From assembly GCA_009733575.1 (NCBI GenBank), contig ML769551.1, forward strand, positions 1-64,000: DNA of 64,000 nt. The letters are read 5' to 3'. Positions 1-11,041 of the stretch are shown piece after piece. The position numbers were made by a program, and so were the translations under genes. Numbering within the stretch: the stretch's first letter is position 1; every line of letters starts with the position of its first letter. The notes beneath the pieces were generated by a model that ran no database searches, had not been told where the DNA came from, and was given only the letters and a program-made list of their open reading frames with translations. This DNA comes from Gymnopus androsaceus JB14 (taxonomy: Eukaryota > Basidiomycota > Agaricomycetes > Agaricales > Omphalotaceae).

Positions 1-1
1 G

Positions 2-802
2 TTACTTGAACGGATCATCAATAGTAGGTCCATCAGTGATGGCCTCAAAAATGGCTAACATCAACCTGAAAAAAATGAGTAAACATATCAGTAGATGAAA
101 GAGGTGGCCATACTCAGCATCCAGCCAGCACTATACTGGTCTTTCATTATGCTAGGGGTATTAAAACACAACCCTGTGTGTGCATGCAATGACTGCGCCA
201 TTCCCTGCACATTATCCTGAGCTGTCCCAAGGTGGAATGGAAAGCGCCCCTTGAGATCTACCACATGGATGCTTAAGCCGGTGTCATCTCGGACCTCCTG
301 CGTTCTTGACGGGGGAGATCGAGATCGAGATTTTCGGGGGCTGGGGAGGGTACTGCTGCTGTTGAGTTGAGTATTTCGGTCGTTGGGATGACTGTGAAGT
401 GGAAGCATGTGGGTAGTCATCACGTTCAGACATATGGCGCGGTTGGGATGGATGAAGGGTTCGTTGAGAATCTCGCCGATAGTCGTCACGTTTAGACCTA
501 TAATGAGGTTGGTATAGATTGGGCGGGCATTGAGAATCTCGCTGGTAGTCCTCGTGCTCTGACCTATAACTCCTGTCAGGATATTGGGGTTGATAAGGGG
601 GATATCGAGAAGGCTGTGAACTGTCAGATGGATCCCGCCAAGCTAGATGGGGAACATCTCGATAGTTGTATTGTTTATTGTTTGCCAGATGGTCTCTCGG
701 GCCGTGGCTGGTGTTAACATTGATCGTGGTGTCAGTGTCAGTGTATGAATCCTGGATATACGAGGCGATGTTGTACCAGTAATGCAATGTGGGTGGCTGC
801 AG
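2..802 (-). pseudogene. Edge gene: Tyr/Pro/Asp repeat protein, 5' end lost
   Basis: I do not recognise the family. Read leftward, the reading frame is open from about 802 and encodes a hydrophilic stretch with three imperfect repeats of the type YRSxxDDYxRDSQ, then a Gln/Pro run, then an RS-rich segment (RKSRSRSPPS). The RS part and the following ordered segment (DDTGLSIHVVDLKGRFPF) lie in a different frame from the repeats, so there is a one-base frameshift near 340-360. A 59-bp intron (55-113) joins the last exon, which reads TIFEAITDGPTIDDPFK and stops at 2-4. No ATG is visible: the open frame begins inside the left arm of the inverted-repeat element at 768-1507, which suggests that the element truncated or captured the 5' end. 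Likely a decayed gene. Confidence 0.4.
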
Positions 803-1507
803 CTACAGCCTGCATTCCAATGTTGGATGGGTTCTGTCGTAGCAGGTACTGGCCCTACATTACAATGTAGAATTTGCACCAAAAGTGCTGGACCATTTGC
901 ATATTGGCCAGAATGCAATCATGTGATCAAAACTTAAAATGCTTATACAGCCTGAACGAGGCATTGTGGGAAAAAACTGACACCCCCCCTTGGATTTGTC
1001 AGACCATCCCCTATCCAACCCTGACCTAACCCTAACCCTATACCTCAACCCTGACCCAGCGGGGGCAAGCCCCCGCACCCCCATGACTTCATCCTCATCC
1101 CTAACCCTAACCCCAACCCCTAACCCCTAACCTCACTCATCCCATCTCATATCTGGACCAGGTTAGGGTTAGCTGAAGCTAACCCTAACCCTAACTCTTC
1201 CTTATGGTCACATATGGACCAGGTTAGGGTTAGCTAAAGCTAACCCTAACCCTAACTATTCTTTAAGTAGTCATTTATTTGCACTATAATTTTTCCTACG
1301 GTCATGTGTTAGGGTCTTCCTAACCCTAAATGTCTCACGGTCATGCTATAATGTGCAAGCAGTGACCAAAAGTAGTAATATGCAAAGCAAAATTGGTGCA
1401 AATTCTACATTGTAATGTAGGGCCAGTACCTGCTATAACAGAACCCATCCAACATTGGAATGCAGGCTGTAGCTGCAGCCACCTACATTACAATACTGGT
1501 ACAGCAT
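768..1507. mobile_element. Inverted-repeat element with CCCTAA core
   Basis: Arms at 768-883 and 1392-1507 are inverted copies of about 116 bp, both ending at TACTGGTACARCAT and then diverging abruptly. The core holds degenerate CCCTAA runs (about 1020-1260), two copies of a hairpin of form GGTTAGGGTTAGCT with its complement, and a GGGGGCAAGCCCC palindrome. No protein-coding frame is credible inside. It resembles a non-autonomous element; I found no target duplication. A relative of the core occurs at 48110-48300. Confidence 0.55.
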
Positions 1508-1544
1508 AGGGTGATATACAATTGTCAGTTTTAATCTCATTTTA

Positions 1545-2041
1545 TCAAAAAAAAAAAAAAAGAGAGACACTGACATCCCTCAGAAGATCTTTCAGGCCCC
1601 CATTTTCATTCAGCCAGTTCCACTTATGCTTTGTTCCAGAACCGGAATCAAAACAACCACTCAATAGATCCACACCAAGATCCTGGAATATCGCACAAAC
1701 TTTGGGTTCATCATACAGAAGAAGGACAAGGTGGTCTTGTTGATTAGTATTCGGTAGTTGAAACAGCCGCTCAAAGATTGCAGTACTGATTGCACCATTA
1801 TCCACCTGTATAGCAGAGTTTGGGAAATTCTTCTTTGTCAAACTGAGCTGTGTTTGAGGCCTGTTCCAGCCAAAGACAACTTCCTGAGATCCTCCAGAGT
1901 CAGTGCCACTTGCAAATCCTGCATCCCACTCCTACTTTTAGCCCAACCCACCTCTAGTACCACTGGACTACGCGTCTTCTCCTCAAATGGTCTCATATCA
2001 ACTCCATTCCACAGAGTGTACGCAAAGGTGGCAACACGCAA
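1545..2041 (-). pseudogene. Unrecognised gene remnant, two frames
   Basis: Two overlapping frames look protein-like: one at 1838-2041 (containing RSPVVLEVGWAKSRSGMQDL) and one at 1545-1841 (containing LLYDEPKVCAIFQDLG). They would need a frameshift or an unusual splice to join. The downstream frame ends in a poly-Phe run encoded by the A-run at about 1547-1561, so the 3' end is not credible as coding. The family is unknown to me. Possibly the 3' part of the remnant at 2401-2957. Low confidence. Confidence 0.25.
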
Positions 2042-2400
2042 TTGAGGAATTCATTATGTGAATATCCCTTCGAGGGAATATCGGGCAAAAGGTGCATGGA
2101 TCGGTGAGGAGGGAGTAACAGGGGAGCTGTAGGAGGGTATCCAATCTGCCTGGTTGCCACATGTCACAGTACACGTAGATTCTCAAAAAGACCACGTCTA
2201 CCACCTTGAGGCAGCAGAGCAAATTCGCAATTATTTTGAGAGGTATCTTCATCGTGATGCCCGGGTTTTGGTGACAGTGAGCGTAATTTTGTGGCCAGTG
2301 ATTCAAACCTGATGAAGAAAATTGGAGAGAGGGATTCAAATTGAGAGGATGGGAAGTCTTCATCATGACTAGGTGGTTTGCAATGATGAAAAGCGCAAAC

Positions 2401-2957
2401 TCAGGAAACTTGTGAGTACGATAGAAGGAGAATAGATGCTCCGGATGGCAGGATTCCGAGAGTCAGAGTTAATTCTACAGATGCTAAGATGTCCGATAGG
2501 ACGTCGGCATTGAGGTTTGAATCTCTGACCCTCGCATTGTTGCACAACACTTGGAATACTGCTTTCGCTGTCGTTTTAGGATCGAGGTATTTTCCTCCTG
2601 TTTTGTTACAAATTCTAAGCTGATGATCCCTAAAATTAGAGAACATATGTGCGGTGCAAAATCACTCGGACATCTAAACCGGAACTCACCATCTATTCGT
2701 ATGTGTACTGAACCCACCTAACTGGAAAAATATCATGGCTTTACCGGGATTAAACCCAGAGCGACACCAGGAGTTGAGTTAGAACTTGCGCTGCGGATCA
2801 CAGTCATGCACAGCATCTCCTGACAACGCTTCTCAGAGGATAAGATAAGGAGGGCGTTACGCCGATAGGCGCTTATACTCACCATTGTCTGCACCGAGAT
2901 TCGATGCCATACACAATATTTCTCTCTCCATGTAATTGAGCAATTACCCAGCGTCAA
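2401..2957 (-). pseudogene. Unrecognised multi-exon gene remnant
   Basis: Read leftward, a short segment (REILCMASNLGADN) ends at a GTGAGT donor. A later donor/acceptor pair (GTGAGTTCC ... TTTTAG near 2640-2700) leads into a protein-like stretch containing NKTGGKYLDPKTTAKAVFQV. No start or end could be fixed and I do not recognise the family. The satellite-like motif GGGATTAAACCCAGAG occurs between these segments at about 2743-2759, the motif that builds the 27-35 kb arrays, so an insertion may have broken the gene. Confidence 0.25.
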
Positions 2958-3886
2958 TCAGACTCTCCGGTCTTGATCTCGATGATGGCTCTGCACAATT
3001 TAAACTCTTTCCCAACTCTTACATTGCATTCGATTCCCTCGTTTCGTATTATATTCCTCATATTGCATCTTATGCAATTTGATGGTGCTAAAATCACATC
3101 TAGTCCAAAATACCGTCTTAAAAGGTACTTCTAGGGGAGAAATTGGCGTTTTGGCCGTTAATACAGGCTGAGGTCGTCACTTTGCCACCCTTTTGGCAAT
3201 GCACAGACTGCAACCATTGTGCAGATTCAGCCTCTGGGTTTAATCCTGGGCGCATAAGCAGCCAAGTCTGCAAGGACTCAACAGCCGATACGGCGGTCTA
3301 GGCTTAATCCTTAGGGAGCGCAGACAATGGACATTGTCGAGCTGCGAAAGAGTCCTCGACGATTTTTTTTGTTCTTACACTTGTTAAGTATGTGGGCCCA
3401 ATCCCATAAATTGACAAAGCTAACCTCTGGATGCAGTTTCTCTAGACCAAATTCACGTCTAGATCTAACATTCACTTTTGGAAGTAAGTAGCCAGCGCCT
3501 AAACGGTATACTGCCGGTGCCTAAACCCCCTCTTTGTTGTACCGATGTCTAAAACTATCCAGCCTGTTTAATATCGGACAGAAACCACCCAAATAAGGGT
3601 TGATGAAGTTTTTTCATCATGGTGTGGCTTCGGAAATTGCACGAACCTGGGATTCATCGGTCATTCTTTCTTGCCCTTTGTTTATGGTGCAACAAGGATG
3701 GCAAAGGTCCGTGCGGCCTTTTGCCCTTTGTGATCTCAAAGCCTAGTCGAATTATAAAAGAAGAGTTCAAGGGCAGAACTCCCACCCACCCTCGCTTTCC
3801 GCTGTTCTGGCCATCTCCGAACAAACTTCACTGTGAGTAGTAGCTCTTCGATTCTCCATTGTTTGGTAGTGCTAACCGGAAACAGG
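2958..3886. other. No gene seen; upstream region of RING gene
   Basis: No convincing coding frame. A second copy of the dispersed motif CTCTGGGTTTAATCCTGG lies at about 3232-3250. The last 250 bases precede the RING-finger gene and presumably hold its promoter and 5' leader; no clear TATA element was identified. Confidence 0.4.
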
Positions 3887-4883
3887 ATGCCTCCAAGCAA
3901 CAGTCGCGCTAAATCGACTGCTGCTGCCAGAGATTTCGCTAAAACTCCACCTTACTCGCCAGCAAAGAGACCCATGAGGACGTACAGGAGCAAGGGCAAG
4001 AATAAGTTTCACTCCCGCCAGCGCAAAACGGCCCTTGCGTACCAAGATCTTGAAATACTCCCACTTCCGAACGCTCACTCTGGCGCAGACTCTGGAGGTT
4101 CTGATGATGATGAAATCGTATTCATATCTGTGCGTCGTGCTGTCCACTTCAGCCTGATTCTCAAGCTAATCCTGTAGCAGTCCAGTAGGGCAGGTGGCGA
4201 GCAGCAGCATACTTTCCTTCCAGTTTCGAATGTTCGCTCTTCAGCTAACCAGGATGACAACGATATATTCCTAGTCTCGGTATGTCTTGCAGTCAACTTT
4301 ACAACCTAATCTAACACTATCGGAGCAGGAAGCTACACGCGAGCAGAAGCTGGAGGCTGAACTTGCAGATGCTACTAAAAGAGCTCTGGTATGTTGCCAA
4401 CTTCCTTTCAAGCGGATGTCGTCTAATGCAACCTTTCAGCATGCCCACGAGCTCCTGCAAAAGACCAGGGACAAACTCAAGGCCCTCTGTCTCACCCAAT
4501 TGCAGTGTTTCAGCTGTGGTATTTGCACTTTTACTTTGCAAAATCCTCATGCGTGCGTGAATGCCTTCATTCTCAGGCTGGCTCATTTCTTATCTTCTTT
4601 TAGACTTAAGTGCGGTCATATCTACTGCGAGGATTGTATTATGAAATATCTTGACTTTCAGCTCTTGAAAAGAACGAAGAAGGTTGGATGCCCCACTTGT
4701 CGGCGTGAAGTGGGGCCCGATCGTCCAGCTGCACTCCTTCTGCTGAAAGAGAACATCGAGCAGATGGTGAAGGATGGAGACTTGAATCCCAAGGATGTTT
4801 TTACTGAAGTTGATCCGGAAAAGTCTCTTGACTGGAACAAGCTTGAACGTCATCGACGTCTGCAGTTTCCAGTCAGTCCATGA
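3887..4883 (+). CDS. RING-finger protein (C3HC4-type), five exons
   Basis: Complete gene with four short introns (4130-4180, 4280-4328, 4389-4439, 4553-4603), all GT...AG. The ATG at 3887 opens a basic, Ser/Pro-rich N-terminus (about residues 1-80) ending in an acidic patch (GGSDDDEIVFIS). A predicted coiled-coil segment follows (EATREQKLEAELADATKRAL, continuing HAHELLQKTRDKLKAL). A RING domain follows: CFSCGIC, then LKCGHIYCEDC, then CPTCR, giving the Cys/His zinc ligands in C3HC4 order. The tail is about 80 residues and charged. RING proteins usually act as E3 ubiquitin ligases; the substrate cannot be inferred. The middle of the RING is completed only by the fourth splice, which supports the model. 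Similar small coiled-coil/RING genes are common in mushroom genomes. It looks intact, with no stops or frameshifts. Confidence 0.85.
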
Positions 4884-5769
4884 TTTGTTCGCCTGCTTCT
4901 GGTTACAGTGATTTAATTCTTTTCATTCATTGGTGTGCGTCCACCTCTGTTATTATCCAGTTCTTCTCACTTACTTTTTCTCGATACCTTTTTTGTCTCT
5001 TCTTTTTGTACAAAATGTTTTTCTCATACCTTCATCATGATATGAAGCATATAAATATAAAACTTAATGATTTGGCTTGGATAGTGAGGACATGGTTGAA
5101 CAAAACTAATTACGGGAGAAAAAGCGACGGCACAGGTCAGAATCGAAGTCACATCAGTGAGCCCTCAGTAGCGGCCCCAAAAAACCCCCAGTTTATTTCT
5201 GTGCTCGCTAATGAATTTGCTCTTCAGATCTTCTACCTCATTATTGTTGAAGGGAGCACTAAGATGGTCCGATCTGCAACTTTTGGTCTTGGTGATTTTA
5301 CGCTTTGACTCCCATATCTTCCTTGATACCCTACAGGTTTTGTCTCATGGTTTCAAAATTAGTTCCTTAGTTACTTTACTTATTTGATATTACTTTTCTA
5401 GTTAAATACTTCATAGTTACATCCGAGAATGGGACGGTTTCTTGATCCTTCACTCCCATCATCGACCCGACCGCCTGCGCTAAAATCCTTGCGTGGGCGT
5501 TACGTCTAACCATTATTACGGTTGCTCTTGCTCTCGTAGTCTACTCAAATTATTGCTTCTTGGCATGACTGCATTGGAAAAGTAAAGTGGGGTGACTACT
5601 TACTCCTGAAGTTCAGCCCATATGCGACATTGCCGCGATGTTCTGGATGCTTTCATTTGTAACATGGCTGAGTATTAATGGTAACGGAAACATAAAGCCC
5701 TTACTTGTCGCGGGTAACAGCCTCACGGCGTGAAAGAGATATCCATCCTAAGAAGGAACGAGCAGAGAG
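4884..5769. other. No gene recognised
   Basis: AT-rich 3' flank of the RING gene. An open frame at 4880-5308 has composition and codon use typical of noncoding DNA and no recognisable domain, so it is not called. Confidence 0.4.
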
Positions 5770-6255
5770 CTAGTCGGGTTGAGCCTGGCATTCACCTGTA
5801 AGATAAAAGAATGATCTTCGAGTCCACAGAGATCGAAGACCACGAGTAGTGTAGAAATGAGAAGAGGAATATGGAAGACTTGCCTGGAAACTAATCCAAA
5901 ATGATTGCGATGAAAATCTACGTGAAAAGACGCATTCGTCGCGTCCAACAATGAGCAATGACCGGTGGAGAGAACTAAACATTCTCTTGGTACAAAACAG
6001 GAAAGACGAAGCATCGCTACTCCATAGACGAAGTTCTGAAGGCCAAAACGGCGAGACAACCGTCTCGAGATCATGATACGAGGTCAAAAGGGAATCATGT
6101 ATTAATGCCCGATTGCGGGGGTACAAAATATGGGTGCAAAAACCTATTCGTCTGGAATCCAATTTGGTTCCAGTTCCAATGACGCCGGGGTACCTCTTGA
6201 CGCATTCCCATACATCGATAAGGGGTGGACTAGGCTTTTTGCAGAGTTGGCACAA
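5770..6255 (-). pseudogene. Unrecognised 161-codon open frame
   Basis: An uninterrupted frame reads leftward from 6255, but its first codon is not preceded by any clear promoter or splice signal. The first third (containing WECVKRYPGVIGTGTKLDSR) looks protein-like; the rest is Ser/Phe-rich and a second, overlapping frame (5748-6074) is equally plausible there, so a frameshift near 6060 is likely. No family recognised. Remnant or chance frame. Confidence 0.2.
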
Positions 6256-6258
6256 GTG

Positions 6259-6432
6259 CTAACCCTAACGAGATCTGACCAAAACATTGCTTAAATACCC
6301 TTTTTGGTAACCCTAACCCTAACCCTAATCCTAACATAATCATAATATTTTGCAAAATATTGCTTCAACATGCTAATTGGGACAATATACCCTAACCCTA
6401 ACCCTAGCCCTACCCTAACCTCACCTGACCTG
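6259..6432. repeat. Interstitial CCCTAA-like repeats
   Basis: Short degenerate runs of CCCTAA (the complement of the fungal telomere unit TTAGGG) at about 6259, 6308-6335 and 6389-6422, separated by AT-rich sequence containing AATATTTTGCAAAATATT. Too short and interrupted to be a chromosome end. Confidence 0.6.
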
Positions 6433-6620
6433 ATTACATAATCTTCCAAATATGGTCTTAAAAATATTTGGTAAACATAAATATGGTTGCTAGAATATTT
6501 GGCAAATCATCTAGCCATATATTCCTATTCCAAAATCTCAGTGCTAAAAGTTATCGGGATCTTTTGCAAAACGGCTCACGACACTTATCGTGATCTTTTG
6601 CAAAAGCCTAGCAACATCTA

Positions 6621-8030
6621 GTGGCGGACCAGTGGGAGGTCTGCACCGACCTGGATCCTTTGGACATACCTGTTGATATGGATTTCACGGAGGAGCTCGA
6701 AGACCCCGATGACGACATAGCTCAAGGCACCTCAGATCACATAGCGGGCGAAGTGTCTACATCTTCTGCTGCAGATCGTACAGAGGGTGCAACTTCTTCT
6801 GCTGCAGATCATACAGAGGGTGCAACATCTTCTGCTGCCTATCTTGAACGGCTTCACAAAGAAAGCAGCTCAGAAGTGCACATGGATTTCAAAGATCCAA
6901 TTGATGAAGTTGCATACTATCGTTTTGGTTTCAGGATGCCATTCACCAGTACAATTGAGCAACGATCGATTGTTTTCAAAGACTGCGTATGGGTGAAGGT
7001 GCTTGCCATGCTGGGATCTGCTCGTCTCCCTAGACCACCTGTACACGAGAATCGCTCTCAACCACTTATGTGTTCCTTTTTCTTTGACTTGCTCCAAGCA
7101 AAGTCTCTAGAGGATGCTCCTCGTATCTATGACTTAGTCAGCCAAGATACGAGTGCAAGGCCTAATGTTATGGCTAGCCTTGGAGTTGAAATTATCTCTT
7201 GCCCTAACGATGAAAATTTCTTCATTATTCAGCCATTACAAGAGACGGATGTTCCATTTTTCATTGGCTTGAAACGCGCGGGAACAGTCCTTGAAATTGT
7301 CCAAAGAGGATGGGGAGCTACCAGCCATGATATTGTGAAGGCTTTGGTCGAGAATGGTTTCGCTTTCAACACACTGATTGTTGGGCCTCCAGCACAGCAG
7401 TATAGCCCCTCTTATCGGCGAAAGTTTGCTATGCTTGGGGACCGTCCTTCAACATTCGCGCCTGGATTGAGTGAGTATAAATCATACAAAGTTCGTCGTA
7501 ATAAAGTGTTTCGATCTGCTCGTGGTTGTGCAGCATTGCTTGCTGGTGGGGTTATTGCTTGCCTTGCACGAGATGTTATCGGTGTAGAATATGTCTTCGA
7601 TGGCCCTACTGAAGATGCCAGGGAAGGGATTCACAGCGACCAATCTCTCTGCGTATGGAATGGAAGTGATAACTTCGCATTATGGGATGACAAGCTTACG
7701 GAGGAAGAGACAGAACTAATATGCGGAATGTATCGAGTTGAGACGAGTAAGTCTCAGGACTTTATTGGTTTCTTTCTTCTAATCGTCGTCCAGTTGTTCA
7801 CGGTAAATGCGATTATGCTCTCAAATCATGGTGGTCAAGGCCTCAAGCATGGAAACTATCCGGATTAAATACCGGGTATTGGTCCAGTGATGCTGAGCAG
7901 TGGTACCAAAGACACCTGGAAAAGATTCGAAGTGGTGAAGCAACAATAATGACCAACAACGAATGGGGTCCAGCGATAAAGTTTAACAAGGAAGCTGCGC
8001 GACTCTGCGTGAACAATGATGCGCTCAGTC
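6621..8030 (+). CDS. Uncharacterised transposon-borne protein, partial
   Basis: Exon 1 (6621-7746) and exon 2 (7794-8030) join across a 47-bp intron in consistent phase; a donor (GTGAGT) at 8031 implies a further exon that I could not place. At 6621 the frame opens with GTG, not ATG; the first in-frame Met is about residue 20 (MDFTEELEDPDDD), so the true start is uncertain. The N-terminus is acidic with three imperfect Ser/Ala repeats (TSSAADHTEGA). The centre is a globular region of about 280 residues. The spliced C-terminal part contains SWWSRPQAWKLSGLNTGYW followed by WYQRHLEKIRSGEA. From memory, proteins with this Trp-rich tail are frequent, uncharacterised, multicopy genes of mushroom genomes. 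Position just inside an inverted end supports carriage by the element. Function unknown. Confidence 0.5.
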
Positions 8031-8556
8031 GTGAGTATTTAGCTGGTTTTTATGGGTGACTATTTCTTGCATCGTTTACCATCTATTTTCTCACTGGTTG
8101 TATTGCTTTAACACAATATGGTAAATGTACGGTAAACTCGTTATAACGTCTTATTAATTTATTAATATCTTGAACCAAGTTCTCGATCTGAGCAGCTATG
8201 CTGCTTGAGTTGTGTTGATCATTTTCAAAAAAATTTGGTCAAATGTAGCACTTCCTCAATGAGATTGTACTTACCTGTGGCTGCCAAAAATTTGGCTTGG
8301 GCAGAGAACGCTAATGAAGTAACAACGTCCTGGGGACCTTGCAGGGTCGCTATGTTCTTGTACTGCTGGTTAGAGACCATGGTGAGGTGAGCTTTAAAGG
8401 TTTCAGAAGTACAAGTTCGATGAGAACTCGACGAAGCCTAGTGTGTTCTCTTTTTTCATGAACACAGCCAATCAGCATTCATTGATTCATCATAGACGCG
8501 CCGCATTGGGTAATTGAGACTTGATCGGATCGGATTTCTACTTGATACCAACGTTA
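8031..8556. other. Gap between the two element-borne genes
   Basis: AT-rich stretch holding the unresolved 3' part of the upstream gene (a plausible acceptor lies near 8197). No confident exon. Confidence 0.3.
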
Positions 8557-8828
8557 ATGAGCGATGAAGAAAGTCTGTGTGCCTCCCTGCATGCCATCTA
8601 TGAGAATGAAGAACTGCTAAGTAAGTCACTCACAGGATGCTTCTTGCCGAACCGATTCTAAGCACTTCCCTTCGCAGAGTCTGCATCCGAGGTAGGTAAA
8701 CTCGCATCTATTTGACATCGATACAAACCCTTGCTTAGGCAGATCCATGGATAGGACCCCTTGGTAGTATCACATTGGTCTCTGAAGTTGTCTCCCCACC
8801 GAAAGGGATTTTACAAATGAATATTTGA
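8557..8828 (+). CDS. Small three-exon gene, 55 codons
   Basis: The ATG at 8557 starts MSDEESLCASLHAIYENEEL. Introns at 8621-8677 and 8692-8738 have good GTAAGT/GTAGGT donors and join a 64-nt, a 14-nt and a 90-nt exon in phase, which is unlikely by chance. The product is small and acidic with no recognised domain. Directly after the TGA stop (8826-8828) the same frame stays open and reads AMASSISHWFGETELPRPS into the element's right end, so the stop may be a CGA-to-TGA change in a once longer protein. Unknown function; may also be the 3' part of the preceding gene. Confidence 0.35.
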
Positions 8829-8931
8829 GCAATGGCTTCAAGCATCAGCCACTGGTTTGGTGAAACTGAGCTACCCCGTCCTTCATATACTCCAGAAGCA
8901 GCTGATTCTGCCAGCTTAATGCAAAAGATTA

Positions 8932-9157
8932 CGATAAGTGTCGTGGGCCGTTTTGCAAAAGATCACGATAACTTATGAGACTCATTGGGAATGGCTTCGG
9001 GGTGTTGCTGCCGGTGTTTCGGCACCACGGCAGACTTGCTCTTTTGCCAAATATTTGTTAAATGCCTTTTGCACCCATAAAATCAGTATTATTATTTCAC
9101 CAAATATTTATTGAATATATTTTCTGTATAGTATTATAATACAAGGTGTTATTCTTT
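8932..9157 (+). repeat. Dispersed repeat, copy 1
   Basis: About 225 bp nearly identical to 26363-26586, including TGTCGTGGGCCGTTTTGCAA and a TTTTGCCAAATATTTGTTAA-type segment. It overlaps the right end of the 6549-8993 element and abuts the left end of the composite element at 9158; both copies run up to GGTGTTATTCTT and then diverge. Confidence 0.7.
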
Positions 9158-9650
9158 TGCCAGATATTTTTTAAATGTGCTTTAAGCTTGAATATTCGAA
9201 TAAAATGGATTACCTGGGTGCCTATGATCCTTCTGATATTTATTTGCCAAATATTTGTGGATTCCAAAGCGAAATCAATTATTTGGGCGTCTATGATCCC
9301 TCATAGCTTCATTTGCCAAATATTTGGTGAAACACCAAAACTATTCAGAAAGCATAGTGGGTGCCTAATGTACTAGGTCTGACAATATTTACCAAATATT
9401 TTGTGAAAACAATCAAAAACTGTAATGAGCATCTAATGTACTACAGTGGCTGCGGAGATTGATGTCACCCCATGTGACCTACTGAATGGCCTACTGAATA
9501 GGCTACCAAATTGGGGGGGTGATATCAATTTTCGCAGCCACTGTAGGCTTAACAATGTTTGCCAAATATTTTTTGAAACCATTCAGAAAGCACTGCAGGC
9601 GCCTAATATACTAGGTCTGACAATATTTACCAAATATTTCATGAAAGTGT
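9158..9650 (+). repeat. Left inverted end of composite element
   Basis: Repeating units of about 90-110 bp, each with TTTGCCAAATATTTGGTGAA-like palindromes and a 'GCCTAATGTACTAGGTCTGA' segment. It is interrupted by a 100-bp MITE at 9444-9543. Confidence 0.7.
9444..9543. mobile_element. 100-bp mariner-type MITE
   Basis: Ends CAGTGGCTGCG / CGCAGCCACTG, with the inverted match continuing inward for about 30 bp, flanked by TA on both sides (9442-9443 and 9544-9545). Neighbouring repeat units at about 9365-9390 and 9603-9628 show the uninterrupted sequence TGTACTAGGTCTGACAAT, so the empty site is visible within the window. TA duplication and CAGTGG ends fit Tc1/mariner mobilisation. Confidence 0.8.
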
Positions 9651-9739
9651 GGAAGTTTATCAAACAAACTTTTGAAATATGAAGTACCACAGTATGCAAA
9701 TCTTTGCCAAATATTTGACAAAAAAAAAAAGAACAAAAA

Positions 9740-10602
9740 TTATAAAGTATCATCTCCATCTTCATCATCATTGACATCCTGCTCCCCATCATTATTGCCT
9801 TCTAAGTCAGAACCTCCTAGCTCATCATCTGACTCATCTCCATGCATATGCACATCTGTGGATGTAGATAATGATGAACCTATGCTTACCATGCTTTCCA
9901 AGTTACTTCCAATTAAGTAGTGTGCCCAGAGCACTCGGAAATTATCTGCAACAATTCGGCATACTGCAGCCTGTTTATGAGCATAGGCTGTAGCACCTTC
10001 AGCATGTTCACCAGAAAACTGTGGAACCACTGTCCGTCTCTCCCATTCTTTTGCTTGATATTCCAAGCTGCCCAAACAATAGCTCATTTCAGCTTGAACA
10101 AGCTGGACCTGCTCACGCCATCGACGAACACGTGCATATGCCTTGCAAAATTCAACTCGAAGTCCTAAAAATCCAGAGGTTAAAATATTTTGCAAAATAA
10201 ACTCACTCACCATCAAAAAGAGCCTCATCCGTTGATTTGCCACTGGCATCACCAGCCATCCAGATCCAAGACATGAGCTGTGTGCTTGAACCAGCAGTTT
10301 TCTTGCGAGCAGCCTTTCGATGTAAAACTTCATCATCATTGAGTTGAACAGCACTGTATAAGTGAATTTGTTCAAAGAATCAGCAGAGAATAAAGAACAA
10401 AAACAAACGGTTCATGTTCTAAGGTATTAGCGTTATGCTTGGCTTTTTGTCTGAGGAAGGAATATGAGAGAAAGCTGAATAAATTGAACTGCACACACCT
10501 GAGCCGGTAACGCTGAGATGCAAGTCTCAACTGTTCACGCCGCTTAGTAGCTTGTTCCTCCTCAGTAGTGACATTAGTTTTTATTGATTTAAGCCGGACC
10601 AT
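9740..10602 (-). CDS. KDZ transposase C-terminal-like protein, 237 aa
   Basis: Four exons (10602-10499, 10450-10409, 10353-10211, 10164-9740) join in phase to 237 residues. The ATG at 10602 starts a basic segment (MVRLKSIKTNV). The centre contains LMSWIWMAGDASGKSTDEAL followed by LRVEFCKAYARVRRWREQ and QAEMSYCLGSLEYQAKEWE. This order (WIW...G, then an R/E/W helix, then LEYQAKEW) is what I recall from the extreme C-terminus of Kyakuja-Dileera-Zisupton transposases. The catalytic core is absent, so this is a separate short protein, not a transposase. The tail is strongly acidic (DDEDGDD). It lies next to, and in the same direction as, the TET/JBP gene. All splice sites are intact, so it may be expressed. 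It could be a trans-acting accessory factor or a relic that kept its splicing. Intron 3 contains the palindrome ATATTTTGCAAAATA. Confidence 0.7.
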
Positions 10603-11041
10603 TGTTTTTTAGTGAAAGATGTTGAAAAGACAGAAACGAGAAAGGTTTTTAGGTAGAGATGATTTTGGTCTGAACACAAGTTTCGGAATGATCCCAGATC
10701 AAACCTATGAACAAAGCTGATACCAAAGATTTTTTAATAGCTAGCTTCACAGTACTCTGTTCCACATTAAATTTGTGGTGGACCATCTTTATAGTACATA
10801 GATTAAGGTTATCTACTATTTTCATGTTAAATATACACCGTTGCATATGAATCTGGTGTTCAAAGATGTTTTCCTTATTTTATGACATCATCATCATAAA
10901 CTCAGAACCGACAAAAGTGTGCTATACAGTTTCTGCACCTCAATCCATTGCTTAAACAAAATATAGCGTTCACAAGCTTCTGCTTGTTCACATGTAAATA
11001 GCAAAAAACCAAATATTATTGAGCTACTGTTGGTACATAAG
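10603..11041. other. Intergenic, AT-rich
   Basis: No coding frame of interest. It separates the TET/JBP gene's 3' end from the start of the KDZ-C-like gene and would include that gene's promoter. Confidence 0.4.

Larger units (their letters stand above)
6549..8993. mobile_element. Transposon-like element with TTTTGCAAAA inverted ends
   Basis: Left end 6549-6605 and right end 8937-8993 are inverted copies (about 57 bp, few mismatches), each containing two copies of TTATCGTGATCTTTTGCAAAA-type sequence. Between them lie the spliced gene at 6621-8030 and the small gene at 8557-8828. A third copy of the end sequence, with neighbouring bases, is at 26335-26586. I see no transposase catalytic core and no target duplication, so the element may be non-autonomous or its true ends may lie further out. 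Confidence 0.5.

Noticed and set aside
1020..1260. Possible telomere
   Set aside because: CCCTAA runs are short, interrupted by hairpins and enclosed between inverted-repeat arms; related copies are internal at 6.3 and 48.1 kb.
1547..1561. A-run as the tail of a LINE or SINE
   Set aside because: No target duplication or recognisable element body adjoining it; single-base runs are common here.
4880..5308. 142-codon frame after the RING gene
   Set aside because: Low-complexity hydrophobic translation of AT-rich 3' flank, no domain, no splice support.
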